DNA of 64,000 nt from Amycolatopsis arida (GCF_900115565.1 NZ_FOWW01000010.1:1-64000), one strand, 5' to 3'. Positions 32,509-41,953 are shown, counted from the first letter of the stretch. A program made the numbers and translations. Notes: generated by a model from the letters alone, not told the origin.

Positions 32509-33839
32509 GGCCGCGGCTCCAGCACCCGGCCCCGCCCCGGTCCGGCCACCACGCGGCGGGGCAGCAGCGGGATGCCGAGCAGCACCAGCACCGCCGGGAT
32601 GGCCGAGAAGCCGACCACGATCGCGGCCACGGCGCTGCCCGGCTGCGCGACCGTGATGCCGCCGGCCGTGGACACGTAGCCGCCGAGGCCGAGCACCAGC
32701 CCGAACAGCCCGGGGCCGAGCGCGAGACCCAGCGTCTCGGCGGCGGTCCACACCCCGGCGGCGACGCCGGCCCGAGTGGCGCCGGTGCGCTCCTCCTCCG
32801 CGGTGATGAGGTCCGGCAGGATCGCCAGCGGGAACACCTGGATGCCGGCGTAGCCGATGCCGGCCAGCGCCACGAAGCCGAACACCACCGGCAGCGGCAG
32901 CACCCTGGCCCCGACCAGGCCGAACAGCGCGACGGCGAACACCGCGGTGGCGACCCGGAAGCCGAGCAACTTGCCGCCGCGCTGGCCCAGCCGGTTCCAC
33001 AGCGGCATCACCACCAGCGCGGGGCCGACGAAGCCGGCGAACAGCAGCGACTGCAGCCCGGGGTCGCCGAGGACGTACCTGGCGACGTAGACCACGCCGG
33101 CGAGCAGCGTGCCCACGCCGAGTGCCTGCACGAAGTACACCGACAGCAGCCAGCGGAACGACCGCCACTCGCGCATGGTGGCCAGCAGCTCGCGGAACCG
33201 GGGCGTGGGCGCGCGCAGGGCGCCGACCGGGGCGCGACGCAGCCCGAGGTACACGCCGACGGTGCCGGCGATCATCAGCGCCGCCACCGCGACGCCCATC
33301 ACCCGGTAGCCGGGTATCCCGCCAACCGCGTCGGCGATCGCCGGGGCACCCGCGCCGGACACCAGGATCGCCAGCGCCAGCACGGCGATCCGCCAGCTGG
33401 TCAGCCGGGTGCGCTCGTCGTAGGCGTCGGTGATCTCGGCGGGCAGTGCGTTGTAGGGCACCTGGAAGAACGCGAACGCGGTGGCGCAGAGGAAGAACAC
33501 GGCGACCACATAGGCGGCGTCGCGGGGCATCGAGCCGAGCCCGGGGTGGGCGAACAGCGCGGCGAAGCACACGGCGACGCCGATCCCGCCGAGCAGCAGG
33601 AAGGGGCGCCGGCTGCCGTGCCGCGCCAGGCCCGCGTCGGACAGCCGCCCGGCGAGCGGGTTGAACAGCACGTCCCACGCCTTGGGCAGCAGCACGATCG
33701 CGCCGGCCACGGCCGCCGGCACCGCCATCGTGTCGGTGAGGTAGGGCAGCAGGAGCAGCCCGGGGACGGTCCCGAAGGCTCCGGTGACGAAGGAGCCGAG
33801 CGAGTAGCCGAGCCGGGTGCGCGGGGTCAGCTCGGCCAC
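32505..33839 (-). CDS. MFS transporter, GPH (glycoside-pentoside-hexuronide) type
   Basis: 444 residues from GTG 33839 behind GAGGAGG. Twelve membrane segments; GPH/MelB landmarks are RLGYSLGSFVTGAFG, DVLFNPLAGRLSDAGLARHG in parts, RRPFLLLGG, PYNALPAEITDAYDERTRLT in parts, and the second-half repeat. GPH carriers take up sugars or related solutes with Na+ or H+. It is coupled to the PLP enzyme, which is unusual for a sugar carrier and suggests a different substrate such as an amino-acid or phospho-amine derivative. A dyad lies 45 bp upstream. Confidence 0.85.
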   Translation of the reverse strand: MAELTPRTRLGYSLGSFVTGAFGTVPGLLLLPYLTDTMAVPAAVAGAIVLLPKAWDVLFNPLAGRLSDAGLARHGSRRPFLLLGGIGVAVCFAALFAHPGLGSMPRDAAYVVAVFFLCATAFAFFQVPYNALPAEITDAYDERTRLTSWRIAVLALAILVSGAGAPAIADAVGGIPGYRVMGVAVAALMIAGTVGVYLGLRRAPVGALRAPTPRFRELLATMREWRSFRWLLSVYFVQALGVGTLLAGVVYVARYVLGDPGLQSLLFAGFVGPALVVMPLWNRLGQRGGKLLGFRVATAVFAVALFGLVGARVLPLPVVFGFVALAGIGYAGIQVFPLAILPDLITAEEERTGATRAGVAAGVWTAAETLGLALGPGLFGLVLGLGGYVSTAGGITVAQPGSAVAAIVVGFSAIPAVLVLLGIPLLPRRVVAGPGRGRVLEPRP

Positions 33840-33883
33840 GGGACCTCCTCGACGCTGTGCCCGGGTTGCGGAACTTCCGGTCC

Positions 33884-33910
33884 GATCGCCCACCTCCGAG
33901 GTGGGTGATC
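33884..33910. promoter_or_regulatory. Dyad upstream of the MFS/PLP operon
   Basis: GATC-G-CCCACCT-CCG-AGGTGGG-T-GATC: two 7-bp arms around CCG with outer GATC half-sites. It lies in the 5' region of the MFS gene and may be an operator. Confidence 0.5.
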
Positions 33911-34012
33911 GGGGGAATCGTGTCATCGCCGTGACCCCGCCCCACCACCGGCCCGCTCGTCCGACTCGGTCCGGCGGACTCCGGGGCGTCGGCGTCGCTC
34001 TAGCTGGACGGT

Positions 34013-34237
34013 GTGCGCGACGACGATCCGGCGTGGGCCTGGTGGATCAACGACCAGGAGCTCGCCTGGCACGAGGCCACGGTCCAGGCCGACTCCGCCG
34101 ACCGGATCTCCGCGGCCGACACCGTCCAGGCCTCGGTGGCGGGCACGCCGGCCACAGCCGGGCAGCTCCGGTACCTCCTGAGCAGCGCGGGATACGGCCC
34201 TAACCCCGGCCGCGTGCCTCCCACTCGGCGCGGGTGA
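34013..34237 (+). CDS. Small hypothetical ORF, doubtful
   Basis: 74 residues from a GTG with no good ribosome site. The first half is acidic and Trp-rich (DDDPAWAWWINDQELAWHEA) and ends TAGQLRYLLSSAGYGPNP, which has some protein-like character. No family was recognised. It immediately precedes the remnant of an SDR gene on the same strand, so it may be part of decayed DNA rather than a working gene. Confidence 0.3.
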   Translation: MRDDDPAWAWWINDQELAWHEATVQADSADRISAADTVQASVAGTPATAGQLRYLLSSAGYGPNPGRVPPTRRG

Positions 34238-34340
34238 GGGCGTACTCGACCTCACCGTGCTCGGGTTCCTCGCCTCGGACGCCGCCAGCAACATCAACGG
34301 GGTCGTGCTCCCGGTGGACAACGGCTGGGCGGCGGTCTGA
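34230..34340 (+). pseudogene. Remnant of a short-chain dehydrogenase (C-terminal end)
   Basis: The frame ending at TGA 34338-34340 reads LTVLGFLASDAAS then NINGVVLPVDNGWAAV, which is the conserved C-terminus of SDR oxidoreductases (FLASDAASxVNGxxLPVDGGW). Nothing of the Rossmann core or the YxxxK active site exists upstream, where the sequence is unrelated. It is a broken tail left by a deletion. Confidence 0.75.
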
Positions 34341-34381
34341 CCAGGGTCCGACGTCCGCGGATCAGAACGGACGGGACCGGA

Positions 34382-35410
34382 TCAGGACAGGACGTCGGCG
34401 ACCCTCTCCAGGGTCGCGGCGTCGCCGCGGAGCAGGAGCGTGGTGACCACGCTCTCCTCCCACGCGGCCAGCTCGTCGCGGATCTTCGCCGGCGGCCCGA
34501 TCAGCGAGGTGTCCTCCACCAGCCTGGTCGGGATCACCGCGGCCGCCTCCTGCTTGCGCCCGCTCAGGTACAGGTCCTGGACCTTGTCCGCCACGTCGGC
34601 ATACCCCATCCGGGCGAACACATCGTGGTGGAAGTTGACGCCCTTGGCTCCCATGCCGCCGATGTAGAGCGCCAGCGCCGGGCGGATCATGTCGGCCGCC
34701 TGCTCCACGTCGTCGTGCACGATCACCGGCACCGACGCGGCCACCTCGAACTCCGCCGGGTCGGGCGCGCCGTCGGCCCGCCGGGCGAAGCCCTCCGCCA
34801 GCGCGGCCCGGTAGAACCCGTCGCTCCTCGGCGAGAAGAACAGCGGCAGCCAGCCGTCGCCGATCTCGGCGGCCAGCGCCACGTTCTTCGGCCCCTCCGC
34901 GGCGAGGTGGATCGGGATGCGCCGGCGCAGCGGGTGCACCGTGGACTTCAACGGCTTGCCCAACCCGGTGCCGCCGGCCAGCGGCAGCTGGAAGAACTCG
35001 CCGTCGAAGGTGAGCGGCTCCTCCCTGGCCACCACCCGCCGAACGATCTCCACGTACTCGCGGGTGCGGGCGAGCGGCCGCGGGTACGGCTGCCCGTACC
35101 ACCCCTCCACCACCTGTGGACCGGACGCGCCGAGGCCGAGGACGAACCGGCCGCCGGACAGGTGGTCCAGGGTGAGCGCGCTCATCGCGGTGGCGGTGGG
35201 GGTGCGGGCCGACATCTGCACGATGTTCGTGCCCAGCCTGATCCGCGAGGTCGACGCGCCCCACCAGGCCAGCGGGGTGAACGCGTCGGAGCCGTAGCCC
35301 TCGGCCGTCCACACCGACTCGAACCCCAGCTCCTCCGCCCGCACGATCGCCTCGAGCGCGCCCGGCGTCGGGCCGGTCGTCCAGTAACCGATGTGATAGC
35401 CGAGCCGCAC
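34382..35410 (-). CDS. LLM-class F420-dependent oxidoreductase
   Basis: 342 residues. Luciferase-like TIM barrel: MRLGYHIGYW start, ESVWTAEGYGSDAFTPLAW in parts, RIRLGTNIVQMSARTPTATAMSA in parts, FVLGLGASGPQVVEGWYG in parts, and IPIHLAAEGPKNVALAAEIGDGW in parts, the form typical of mycobacterial F420-dependent hydride transferases. Substrate unknown. It follows the MpaB-like gene by 13 bp and is probably co-transcribed under the TetR operator at 36426. Confidence 0.9.
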   Translation of the reverse strand: MRLGYHIGYWTTGPTPGALEAIVRAEELGFESVWTAEGYGSDAFTPLAWWGASTSRIRLGTNIVQMSARTPTATAMSALTLDHLSGGRFVLGLGASGPQVVEGWYGQPYPRPLARTREYVEIVRRVVAREEPLTFDGEFFQLPLAGGTGLGKPLKSTVHPLRRRIPIHLAAEGPKNVALAAEIGDGWLPLFFSPRSDGFYRAALAEGFARRADGAPDPAEFEVAASVPVIVHDDVEQAADMIRPALALYIGGMGAKGVNFHHDVFARMGYADVADKVQDLYLSGRKQEAAAVIPTRLVEDTSLIGPPAKIRDELAAWEESVVTTLLLRGDAATLERVADVLS

Positions 35411-35423
35411 GCCGACCTCCTCG

Positions 35424-36404
35424 CTAGACCTTGGGTGAATAGTGCGTGGGGCTGTCCCGCTCGTCCAGTGGCGGCAGGTTGCGTGCCGGGGTCTCCACCA
35501 GTGGCGCGCCCGCCGGGGCCTTCCCGGCCGCCCGGCGCCATCCGGCCCGGGCCCGCGGGTGGTAGCGCCGCTCGAACGGCACCAGGTGGAACGCCGCGTT
35601 GATCGCCCTGCCGACCAGCCGGTGCAGCCGCGCGTCCCCGGCCGACCACGAGTAGCCCAGCTTGGCCCGCACCGCGGGGTGGTACATCCCGACGGTCAGC
35701 CACACGAAGCCGCGGGCGACCGGCACCCGCAGCAGCCGCCACACCGCGTCCGGCAGCCACGCCAGCATCGGCGGCTTGGCCAGCTCGCGGATGTCCAGTA
35801 CGTCCCTGGTGGCCTTGTTGACCTCCAACACCTCGGTACACATGTGCTCGTAGTAGCGCTGGAAGTCCTCCCAGGTGCGGGGTACCGGCCGCATGCTCAT
35901 GCCGTACAGCCGGTACCACTGCACGTGCTCGGTGAACAGTTGCCGCCGCTGCGCCTCGGTGAGCCCGCCGGCGAAGTGCTCCGCGGTGAGCAGGGTGATC
36001 ACGAAGAACGTGGCGTGCGCCCAGTAGTAGGTGTCCGGGTCGAGCGCGTGGTAGCGCCGCCCCTTGGCGTCCACGCCCTTGATCGTGGCGTGGTACCCGC
36101 GCACCTGGCGGGCCGTCTCCGCCGCCCGCGGCCCGTCGTAGACCACCCCGCCGATCGGGTACAGCGACCGGAACAGTCGCTGCCAGCGCTCGGTGAAGAA
36201 CGTCGAGTGCTGTTCCACCCCCGCACCGAGCCCCGGGTGCATGTTCTGCATCGAGCCCGCCCACAGCGCGAGCAGCAGGCCCCGCCAGTCGCCGAAGTAC
36301 CGCCAGGTCAGCGAGTCCGGGCCGAGCGGCTCCGGATCCGACGGGTCCGGGGCGGCCGCACCGGGCGGCGCGGTCGGGACGGCCTGGTCGGGCAGCTGGG
36401 TCAT
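35424..36404 (-). CDS. MpaB-like oxygenase (DUF2236)
   Basis: 326 residues. Haem-type oxygenase family typified by latex-clearing protein and the fungal MpaB. Landmarks are TWRYFGDWRGLLLALWAG, MHPGLGAGVEQHSTFF, RVRGYHATIKGVDAKGRRYHALD-like segment (here RGYHATIKG and RYHALDPDTYYWAHATFF), YYEHMCTEVLEV and a C-terminal helical region. The conserved HxxI...D and YYWAH positions that ligate haem are present. A Pro/Ala-rich 30-residue tail precedes the domain. It is divergent from a TetR regulator and heads the mpaB-LLM pair. Confidence 0.88.
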   Translation of the reverse strand: MTQLPDQAVPTAPPGAAAPDPSDPEPLGPDSLTWRYFGDWRGLLLALWAGSMQNMHPGLGAGVEQHSTFFTERWQRLFRSLYPIGGVVYDGPRAAETARQVRGYHATIKGVDAKGRRYHALDPDTYYWAHATFFVITLLTAEHFAGGLTEAQRRQLFTEHVQWYRLYGMSMRPVPRTWEDFQRYYEHMCTEVLEVNKATRDVLDIRELAKPPMLAWLPDAVWRLLRVPVARGFVWLTVGMYHPAVRAKLGYSWSAGDARLHRLVGRAINAAFHLVPFERRYHPRARAGWRRAAGKAPAGAPLVETPARNLPPLDERDSPTHYSPKV

Positions 36405-36425
36405 CGCCGGGATCCCTCCACCAAG

Positions 36426-36470
36426 TGACTACGCTCGTTGTCAGGTTAGGATTGACAACACTCGTAGTCA
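36426..36470. promoter_or_regulatory. Two-tier palindromic operator between mpaB-like gene and TetR
   Basis: An outer pair TGACTACG/CGTAGTCA and an inner pair TTGTCA/TGACAA are nested around a 9-base centre with equal 4-base spacers, spanning 45 bp between the two divergent starts. It is the obvious binding site of the adjacent TetR protein. Confidence 0.8.
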
Positions 36471-36504
36471 ATCGGCACGGGACGGGCTCGGGAGAATCGG
36501 CGAG

Positions 36505-37128
36505 ATGGGTGACACCGCGGCGGGGCGCACCTGGGGTGGGACCACCCTGACCGACCGCAGGGCCGCGCGTCGGGAACAGCTCCTCGACGCCGGCCTCGAC
36601 CTGCTGGGCACCGGCGGCAGCCCGGCGGTGAGCGTCCGGGCGGTCTGCCGGCACGCCAAGCTCACCGAGCGGTACTTCTACGAGAGCTTCGCCGACCGGG
36701 AGGCGCTCGTGCTCGCCGTCTACGAGCGGGTGGGCGAGCGGGCCCGGCAGGCGCTGGTGGACGCCGTGGCGGCCGCGCCGGGCTCGGCCGAGGAGCGGGC
36801 GGCGGCCGCGGTCACCGCGTTCGTGGAGCTCATGCTCGACGACCCGCGCAAGGGCAGGGTGCTGCTGATCGCGCCGTTGAGCGACCCGGTGCTCAGCCGC
36901 CGTGGGGTCGAGCTGCTGCCGGACTTCGCCGCGCTGATCCGCGAGCAGCTGCCGGCGGGCGTCGACGAGCTCGACCGGGAGCTGACCGCCGTCGGGCTGG
37001 TCGGCGCGCTGACCAACCTGTTCATCGGCTACCTCGAGGGCACCCTGCGGGTGTCTCGGGAGCGCCTGGTGGGGCACTGCGTGCGGTTGCTCAGCCGGGC
37101 CGGTGAGCCCGCTGCCCGGCACCGCTAG
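36505..37128 (+). CDS. TetR-family transcriptional regulator
   Basis: 207 residues from ATG 36505. The helix-turn-helix runs [37 protein letters not shown] in parts, [13 protein letters not shown]; the ERYFYESF form is common in actinobacterial regulators of lipid and steroid genes. It is divergent from the mpaB-LLM operon with a two-tier dyad between them, so it probably represses that operon and itself. Its last 38 bases overlap the convergent aldolase gene. Confidence 0.88.
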   Translation: MGDTAAGRTWGGTTLTDRRAARREQLLDAGLDLLGTGGSPAVSVRAVCRHAKLTERYFYESFADREALVLAVYERVGERARQALVDAVAAAPGSAEERAAAAVTAFVELMLDDPRKGRVLLIAPLSDPVLSRRGVELLPDFAALIREQLPAGVDELDRELTAVGLVGALTNLFIGYLEGTLRVSRERLVGHCVRLLSRAGEPAARHR

Positions 37129-38167
37129 CCTCCCGCTCGCGCCGCAGCTCCAGCGCGACGTCGATGATCATGTCCTCCTGGCCGCCGACGTACCGGCGCT
37201 CCCCCACCCGGTAGAGGATCTCGTGCGCCGGCACGTCGTAGCGCCGCGCCGCGCGCTCGGCGTGCAGCAGGAAGCTCGAGTACACCCCGGCGAAGCCCTG
37301 CACGATCGAGCCGCGGTCGATCACCGGCAGCCGGGTGATGTAGGGCTTCACGACGTTCTCCGCGGCGTCCATCAGCAGGTCCTTGTCCACCCCGGTGGTC
37401 ACGCCCAACCGTTCGAACGTCGCGGCCAGCACCTCCGTCGGTGAGTTGCCGGCGCCGGCGCCGAGCGCGGCCAGCGACCCGTCGATCTGCCGCGCCCCGG
37501 CGCGGTGGGCGAGCACCGAGTTGGCCACCCCGAAGCTGAGGTTCTGGTGCCCGTGGTAGCCGACCTGCGCCGCCTCGCCCAGCTCGGCGACCAGCGCGGC
37601 CACCCGGTCGGCGGCCTCCTCCAGGACCAGCGCGCCAGCCGAGTCCACTACGTAGACGCACTGGCAGCCGGCGTCGACCATGATCCGGCCCTGCTTGGCG
37701 AGCGCTTCGGGGTCGACCATGTGCGACAGCATCAGGAAGCCGACCGTCTCCAGCCCGAGCGCGCGGGCCGCGGTGAAGTGCTGCACCGACACGTCCGCCT
37801 CGGTGCAGTGCGTGGCGATCCGCACCGCGCCGGCGCCGAGGCCGGCGGCGGCCCGCAGGTCGGTCACCGTGCCCAGCCCGGGCAGCAGCAGCACGGCGAT
37901 CCGCGCCGACCGCGCCTCCTCGACGGCGGCGGCGATCAGCGTGCGCTCGTCGACGAGGGAGAAGCCGTAGTTGAAGGTGGACCCGCCGAGGCCGTCGCCG
38001 TGGCTGACCTCGATGAGCGAGACGCCGGCGGCGTCCAGCGCGCGGACGGTGTCCCGCACGTTGGCCTCGGTGAACCGGTGCGCCATGGCGTGGCTTCCGT
38101 CGCGCAGGGTGGTGTCGACCAGCCGGACCTCCCGGCCCGCCCCGTCCCAGCCGCCCGCCGCGGTCAT
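37091..38167 (-). CDS. dmpG: 4-Hydroxy-2-oxovalerate aldolase
   Basis: 358 residues, ATG overlapping the dmpF stop. HMG-lyase-like TIM barrel: [62 protein letters not shown] with metal-binding histidines, [14 protein letters not shown], and a C-terminal communication domain that docks the dehydrogenase. It cleaves 4-hydroxy-2-oxoacids to pyruvate and an aldehyde channelled to DmpF. Homologues are DmpG, BphI and HsaF of aromatic and cholesterol-ring degradation. Confidence 0.95.
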   Translation of the reverse strand: MTAAGGWDGAGREVRLVDTTLRDGSHAMAHRFTEANVRDTVRALDAAGVSLIEVSHGDGLGGSTFNYGFSLVDERTLIAAAVEEARSARIAVLLLPGLGTVTDLRAAAGLGAGAVRIATHCTEADVSVQHFTAARALGLETVGFLMLSHMVDPEALAKQGRIMVDAGCQCVYVVDSAGALVLEEAADRVAALVAELGEAAQVGYHGHQNLSFGVANSVLAHRAGARQIDGSLAALGAGAGNSPTEVLAATFERLGVTTGVDKDLLMDAAENVVKPYITRLPVIDRGSIVQGFAGVYSSFLLHAERAARRYDVPAHEILYRVGERRYVGGQEDMIIDVALELRREREASGAGQRAHRPG

Positions 38168-39081
38168 GCGCGCACCGCCTTCCGCTCGGCGATCCGTTCG
38201 GCCAGCAGCTCGCCGACCCTGGCCGCGGCCGCGGTCATGATGTCGAGGTTGCCGGCGTAGGCCGGCAGGAAGTCGCCGTTGCCGGCGACTTCGAGGAACA
38301 CGGCCACCCTGGCCAGGCCGCGCCACTCCGGCCGGGGGTCGTCGAACTGCGGCTCCGCCTTGAGCAGGTAGCCCGGCACGTACCGCTGGACGTCCCGGAC
38401 CATCCGCTCGACCGAGTCGGCCACCGCGGCCCGGTCGGCGTCCGGATCGATCGCGCAGAACACGGTGTCCCGCATGATCATCGGGGGCTCCATCGGGTTG
38501 ATGATGATGATCGCCTTGCCCCGCTCGGCGCCGCCGACGACCTCGAGGCCACGCGCGGTGGTCTCGGTGAACTCGTCGATGTTGGCCCGGGTGCCCGGTC
38601 CGGCCGAGCGGGACGCCACCGAGGCGACGATCTCGGCGTAGGGCACCGGGGTGACCCTGGCGACCGCGTGCACGATCGGGATGGTGGCCTGCCCGCCGCA
38701 GGTGATCAGGTTCAGGTTCGGCACGTCGAGCTGGTCCGGCAGGTTCACCACCGGGCAGGTGAACGGGCCGACCGCGGCCGGGGTGAGGTCGACCGCCTGG
38801 ATGCCGGCGTCGGCGTAGCGCGGCGCGTTGGCCCGGTGCGCCGCGGCCGAGGTGGCCTCGAAGACCAGGTCCGGCCGCTCGTCCTGGTCCAGCAGCCAGT
38901 CCACCCCCGCGGCGGAGGTGCGCACCCCCAGCTCGGCGGCCCTGGCCAGCCCGGCGGAGGTCGGGTCGACACCGACCATGTACCGCACGTCGATCCGCTC
39001 GCTGCGGCGGAGCTTGGCCAGCAGGTCGGTGCCGATGTTGCCGGGACCGACGATCGCGGCCACCGCCCGTGCCTCGCCCAT
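38164..39081 (-). CDS. dmpF: Acetaldehyde dehydrogenase (acylating)
   Basis: 305 residues. NAD-binding [20 protein letters not shown] in parts, the [10 protein letters not shown] segment, and the catalytic cysteine in [17 protein letters not shown]. It forms a complex with the aldolase and converts the released aldehyde plus CoA to acyl-CoA. The pair corresponds to HsaG-HsaF or BphJ-BphI. The expected third gene, 2-hydroxypenta-2,4-dienoate hydratase (HsaE/DmpE), is not adjacent. An IclR regulator is divergent 60 bp upstream. Confidence 0.95.
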   Translation of the reverse strand: MGEARAVAAIVGPGNIGTDLLAKLRRSERIDVRYMVGVDPTSAGLARAAELGVRTSAAGVDWLLDQDERPDLVFEATSAAAHRANAPRYADAGIQAVDLTPAAVGPFTCPVVNLPDQLDVPNLNLITCGGQATIPIVHAVARVTPVPYAEIVASVASRSAGPGTRANIDEFTETTARGLEVVGGAERGKAIIIINPMEPPMIMRDTVFCAIDPDADRAAVADSVERMVRDVQRYVPGYLLKAEPQFDDPRPEWRGLARVAVFLEVAGNGDFLPAYAGNLDIMTAAAARVGELLAERIAERKAVRA

Positions 39082-39141
39082 CCGTGCTCCTTCCTCGTCC
39101 TGGCCTCCACGGTCGCCCGGGGGATCGGGCACACTCAACGC

Positions 39142-39930
39142 ATGTGTCCCGCTCACCGGAACGACGACCCTCGCGCTGCCCCCGGGGATGACGGGGCGGG
39201 GCCTTCGGTCGTCGCCAGGGTCACCGCGCTGCTCACCGCGTTCCGGCCCGGTGACGACGCGCTCGGGGTGTCCGAGCTGGCCCGGCGCACCGGGCTGCCG
39301 AAGTCGAGCGTGCACCGGCTGGCCGGCGGGCTGGTCGAGCACGGGCTGCTGGAGCGGGACGGCGGCGCGCTGCGGCTGGGCCTGAAGCTGTTCGAGATCG
39401 GCCAGCTGGCCACCCGGCAACGCGGAATCGTCGACGCCGCCCGGCCCTATCTCGCCGACCTGCGCGAGGCCACCCGCAACACCGTGCACCTGGCCGTGCT
39501 GGAGGGCACCGAGGTGGTCTATCTGGACGTGCTGCGCGGGCCGGACGCGCCGCGGCTGCCGTCCCGCATCGGCGGCCGGTTCCCGGCGCACGCCACCGCG
39601 GTGGGCAAGGCCATCCTCGCCCACTCCCCGGCGGCCATGGTGGACGCGGTCGTCGCCGCCGGGCTGCCGCGGATCAGCCGGCGGACGATCACCGCGCCCG
39701 GGCTGCTGCGCCGGCAGCTGGAGAAGGTGCGCGCCGAGGGGATCGCCTACGAGCGCGAGGAGTCCGGTGTCGGCGTGGTGTGCGCGGCCAGCCCGCTGCT
39801 GGACCCGGGCGGGCGGGCGGTGGCGGCCATCTCGATCTCCGGCTGGACCAGCCGGATGCGCACCGACCGGGTCGCTCCCGCGGTGCGGACGGCGGCGCTG
39901 GCGCTGTCCCGCGGCCTGCCGCCGCTGTGA
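39142..39930 (+). CDS. IclR-family transcriptional regulator
   Basis: 262 residues from ATG 39142. N-terminal winged helix ([40 protein letters not shown] in parts) and the IclR effector domain ([20 protein letters not shown] in parts, [44 protein letters not shown]). IclR proteins of this kind control aromatic or short-chain acid catabolism. It is divergent from the dmpF-dmpG pair and likely its regulator. Confidence 0.9.
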   Translation: MCPAHRNDDPRAAPGDDGAGPSVVARVTALLTAFRPGDDALGVSELARRTGLPKSSVHRLAGGLVEHGLLERDGGALRLGLKLFEIGQLATRQRGIVDAARPYLADLREATRNTVHLAVLEGTEVVYLDVLRGPDAPRLPSRIGGRFPAHATAVGKAILAHSPAAMVDAVVAAGLPRISRRTITAPGLLRRQLEKVRAEGIAYEREESGVGVVCAASPLLDPGGRAVAAISISGWTSRMRTDRVAPAVRTAALALSRGLPPL

Positions 39931-40000
39931 CCGAGCCCGCGAGCGAACCACTCGACACAGCATCCGCGGGACACGTCACCGACGAGCGCCAGCGAGGAGG
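39928..40000. repeat. Interspersed element, copy B; rest of the gap to 40274 empty
   Basis: GCGAGCGAACCA, a variable stretch, then TCACCGACGAGCGCCAGCGAG repeat the arrangement at 15333-15404 and again begin at a stop codon, that of the IclR gene. The remaining 270 bases before 40275 hold no gene that I can support. Confidence 0.6.
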
Positions 40001-40274
40001 GCATGTGATTCGCGTCCCTTCGTGACGCGCCGGGCACCCCGGGTGTCAATCGGCTGGTCGGGGGACTACTCTTTCGGCCTTGGTGCTGGGCGTCAACGCC
40101 GCGTCAATGGTCCCGCCGGCCGTGTCAAGACCGCGGCAGGCCGGGGTGTCAGGTGTCCGCCCGGCGCCGATCCTGGAGTCGTGCCGCCCGATGACGGCAC
40201 CCGGAACAAGACCAACGACCATCGGTGACGCCGGTGCCGACGCACCGGGTCGCCGGGAAGCGAGTGGACGTCCG

Positions 40275-40466
40275 ATGAGTCCCCTGGTAACCGCGGCCCT
40301 GCTGATCGGCGGGTTCGTGTTCGCCGCGCTGGTGCTGCGCGGACTGCTCTGGTGGGCCAAGGCCGAGTCCCACCCCGGGCCGGCGGCCCGGTCGGCGGGC
40401 GCGGGCACGCCCAGCACGCCGGCGGAGGCGCTGCGGCCCGCCGCGGTGTCCGCCCGCCGCTCCTGA
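40275..40466 (+). CDS. Small single-pass membrane protein
   Basis: 63 residues starting MSPLVTAALLIGGFVFAALVLRGLLWW, a single N-terminal membrane helix followed by a short Ala/Pro/Ser-rich basic tail. No family was recognised. It sits between the IclR gene and the convergent xylA, with no obvious ribosome site beyond GGACG. It could be real or chance. Confidence 0.4.
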   Translation: MSPLVTAALLIGGFVFAALVLRGLLWWAKAESHPGPAARSAGAGTPSTPAEALRPAAVSARRS

Positions 40467-40508
40467 TCGCCCCGACCGCGCCGCGCCCGGCCGGGGCCCG
40501 AGGAGGGC

Positions 40509-41744
40509 TCAGGTCGGGTGTGGCGCGTCGATCAGGTGCTCCAGCGCGAGCTGGGACAGCCTCGCGTAGCCGTACCCGCGGGCGGCCGCGGCCTCGGGGT
40601 CGAAGTCCTCGTAGGCACCGCGGTCGGCGCGCAGGTCGGCGACCGTCTCGCCCGGGGCGAGTGTCGGCGTGGCCAGCTCCGGCGCCCGGGAGGCGGCCAG
40701 TGCCTCCTTCACCTCCGGGTCGGATCGGAAGTTGCGGGCCCGCTCGGCGAGCAGCAGGTAGCTGCGCATGTTCGCGGCGGCGCTCGCCCACACTCCGTCG
40801 ATGTCCTCGGTGCGCAGCGGCTTGTAGTCGAAGTGCCGCGGCCCGTCGTAGCCCCCGCGCCCGCCGGCGCCAGAGGCACCACGCAGCCCGCCGGCGCTCG
40901 ACGCGCCGACGCCGTGCTCCAGCAGGTCGACCAGGAAGAACGCGGACAGCAGGTCGCCGTGGCCGAAGATCAGGTCCTGGTCGTAGCGGGGGCCGCGCTG
41001 GCCGTTGAGGTCGATGTGGAACAGCTTGCCCTGCCACATCGCCTGGCCGATGCCGTGCACGAAGTTCAGCCCGGCCATCTGCTCGTGGCCGACCTCCGGG
41101 TTCACCCCGACCATGTCGGCGTGCTCCAGCGTGGAGATGAACGCCAGCGCGTGCCCCACGGTGGGCAAAAAGATGTCGCCGCGGGGCTCGTTCGGCTTGG
41201 GCTCCAGTGCCAGCCGGATGTCGTAGCCCTGTTCCCGCACGTACTGGGCGAGCGTGTCGACGCCCTCCCGGTAGCGGTCCAGCGCCGTCCCCATGTCCTT
41301 GGCGGCGTCGGTCTCCGCGCCCTCCCTGCCGCCCCACAGCACGTAGGTGGAGGCGCCCAGTTCCGCCGCGAGGTCCAGGTTGCGCATCACCTTGCGCAGC
41401 GCGAACCGGCGGATGTCGCGGTCGTTGTTGGTCAGCGCGCCGTCCTTGAACACCGCGTGGGTGAACAGGTTCGTCGTCGCCATGGGCACGACGAGCCCGG
41501 TCTCGTCGAGCGCCGCGCGGAACCGGCTGATCCGCCGCTCCCGCTCGGTGTCGTCGGAGCCGAACGGGATGAGGTCGTCGTCGTGGAAGGACACGCCCCA
41601 CGCGCCCAGTTCGGCGAGCTTGCGCACGACCTCCACCGCGTCCAGCGGGGGGCGGGTCGCCTCGCCGAACGGGTCGACGGCACGCCAGCCCACCGTCCAC
41701 AGCCCGAAGCTGAACTTGTCCTCGGGTGTCGGCTCGTACGCCAC
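40509..41744 (-). CDS. xylA: Xylose isomerase
   Basis: 411 residues from the GTG at 41744 behind GGGAGGC; an upstream in-frame GTG overlaps that site. Metal and active-site residues fall at the positions known from Streptomyces xylose isomerase: His54, Glu181, Lys183, Glu217, His220, Asp245, Asp255 and Asp257. The last ligand, normally Asp287, is at 306 in FDYKP, because about 19 Gly/Ser/Ala-rich residues (around 278-298) are inserted just before YDGPRHF. The enzyme interconverts xylose and xylulose. It is divergent from a ROK regulator; no xylulokinase gene is near. Confidence 0.95.
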   Translation of the reverse strand: MAYEPTPEDKFSFGLWTVGWRAVDPFGEATRPPLDAVEVVRKLAELGAWGVSFHDDDLIPFGSDDTERERRISRFRAALDETGLVVPMATTNLFTHAVFKDGALTNNDRDIRRFALRKVMRNLDLAAELGASTYVLWGGREGAETDAAKDMGTALDRYREGVDTLAQYVREQGYDIRLALEPKPNEPRGDIFLPTVGHALAFISTLEHADMVGVNPEVGHEQMAGLNFVHGIGQAMWQGKLFHIDLNGQRGPRYDQDLIFGHGDLLSAFFLVDLLEHGVGASSAGGLRGASGAGGRGGYDGPRHFDYKPLRTEDIDGVWASAAANMRSYLLLAERARNFRSDPEVKEALAASRAPELATPTLAPGETVADLRADRGAYEDFDPEAAAARGYGYARLSQLALEHLIDAPHPT

Positions 41745-41782
41745 CTTGCTGCCTCCCAGCCTCACGACCAGCCCGCGCTAAT

Positions 41783-41799
41783 AGTTCGGCGACTGAACT
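41783..41799. promoter_or_regulatory. XylR/ROK operator-like inverted repeat
   Basis: AGTTC-GGCGACT-GAACT lies 39 bp before the xylA start, in an AT-rich patch (TAATAGTTC...GAACTTATCC). The AGTTC/GAACT halves are like those of streptomycete xylose-repressor sites, as I recall them. Confidence 0.55.
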
Positions 41800-41953
41800 T
41801 ATCCTCGGGGCGGACACCGGTCAAGGAGTTGGTTCACCGGGTGAACGATGACCAGGGAGACCGAAAGCAGGCGAACTACGGCGACGTGCTGGCCTGGCCG
41901 ATCGGCTTACGCTCGGTCGGATTGGTCTCCACCGGCACCGTAAGATCACCGGG

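Noticed and set aside
33923-34321. Minus-strand ORF between the MFS and LLM genes
   Set aside because: Translation is low-complexity shadow sequence, antisense to the clear SDR remnant.
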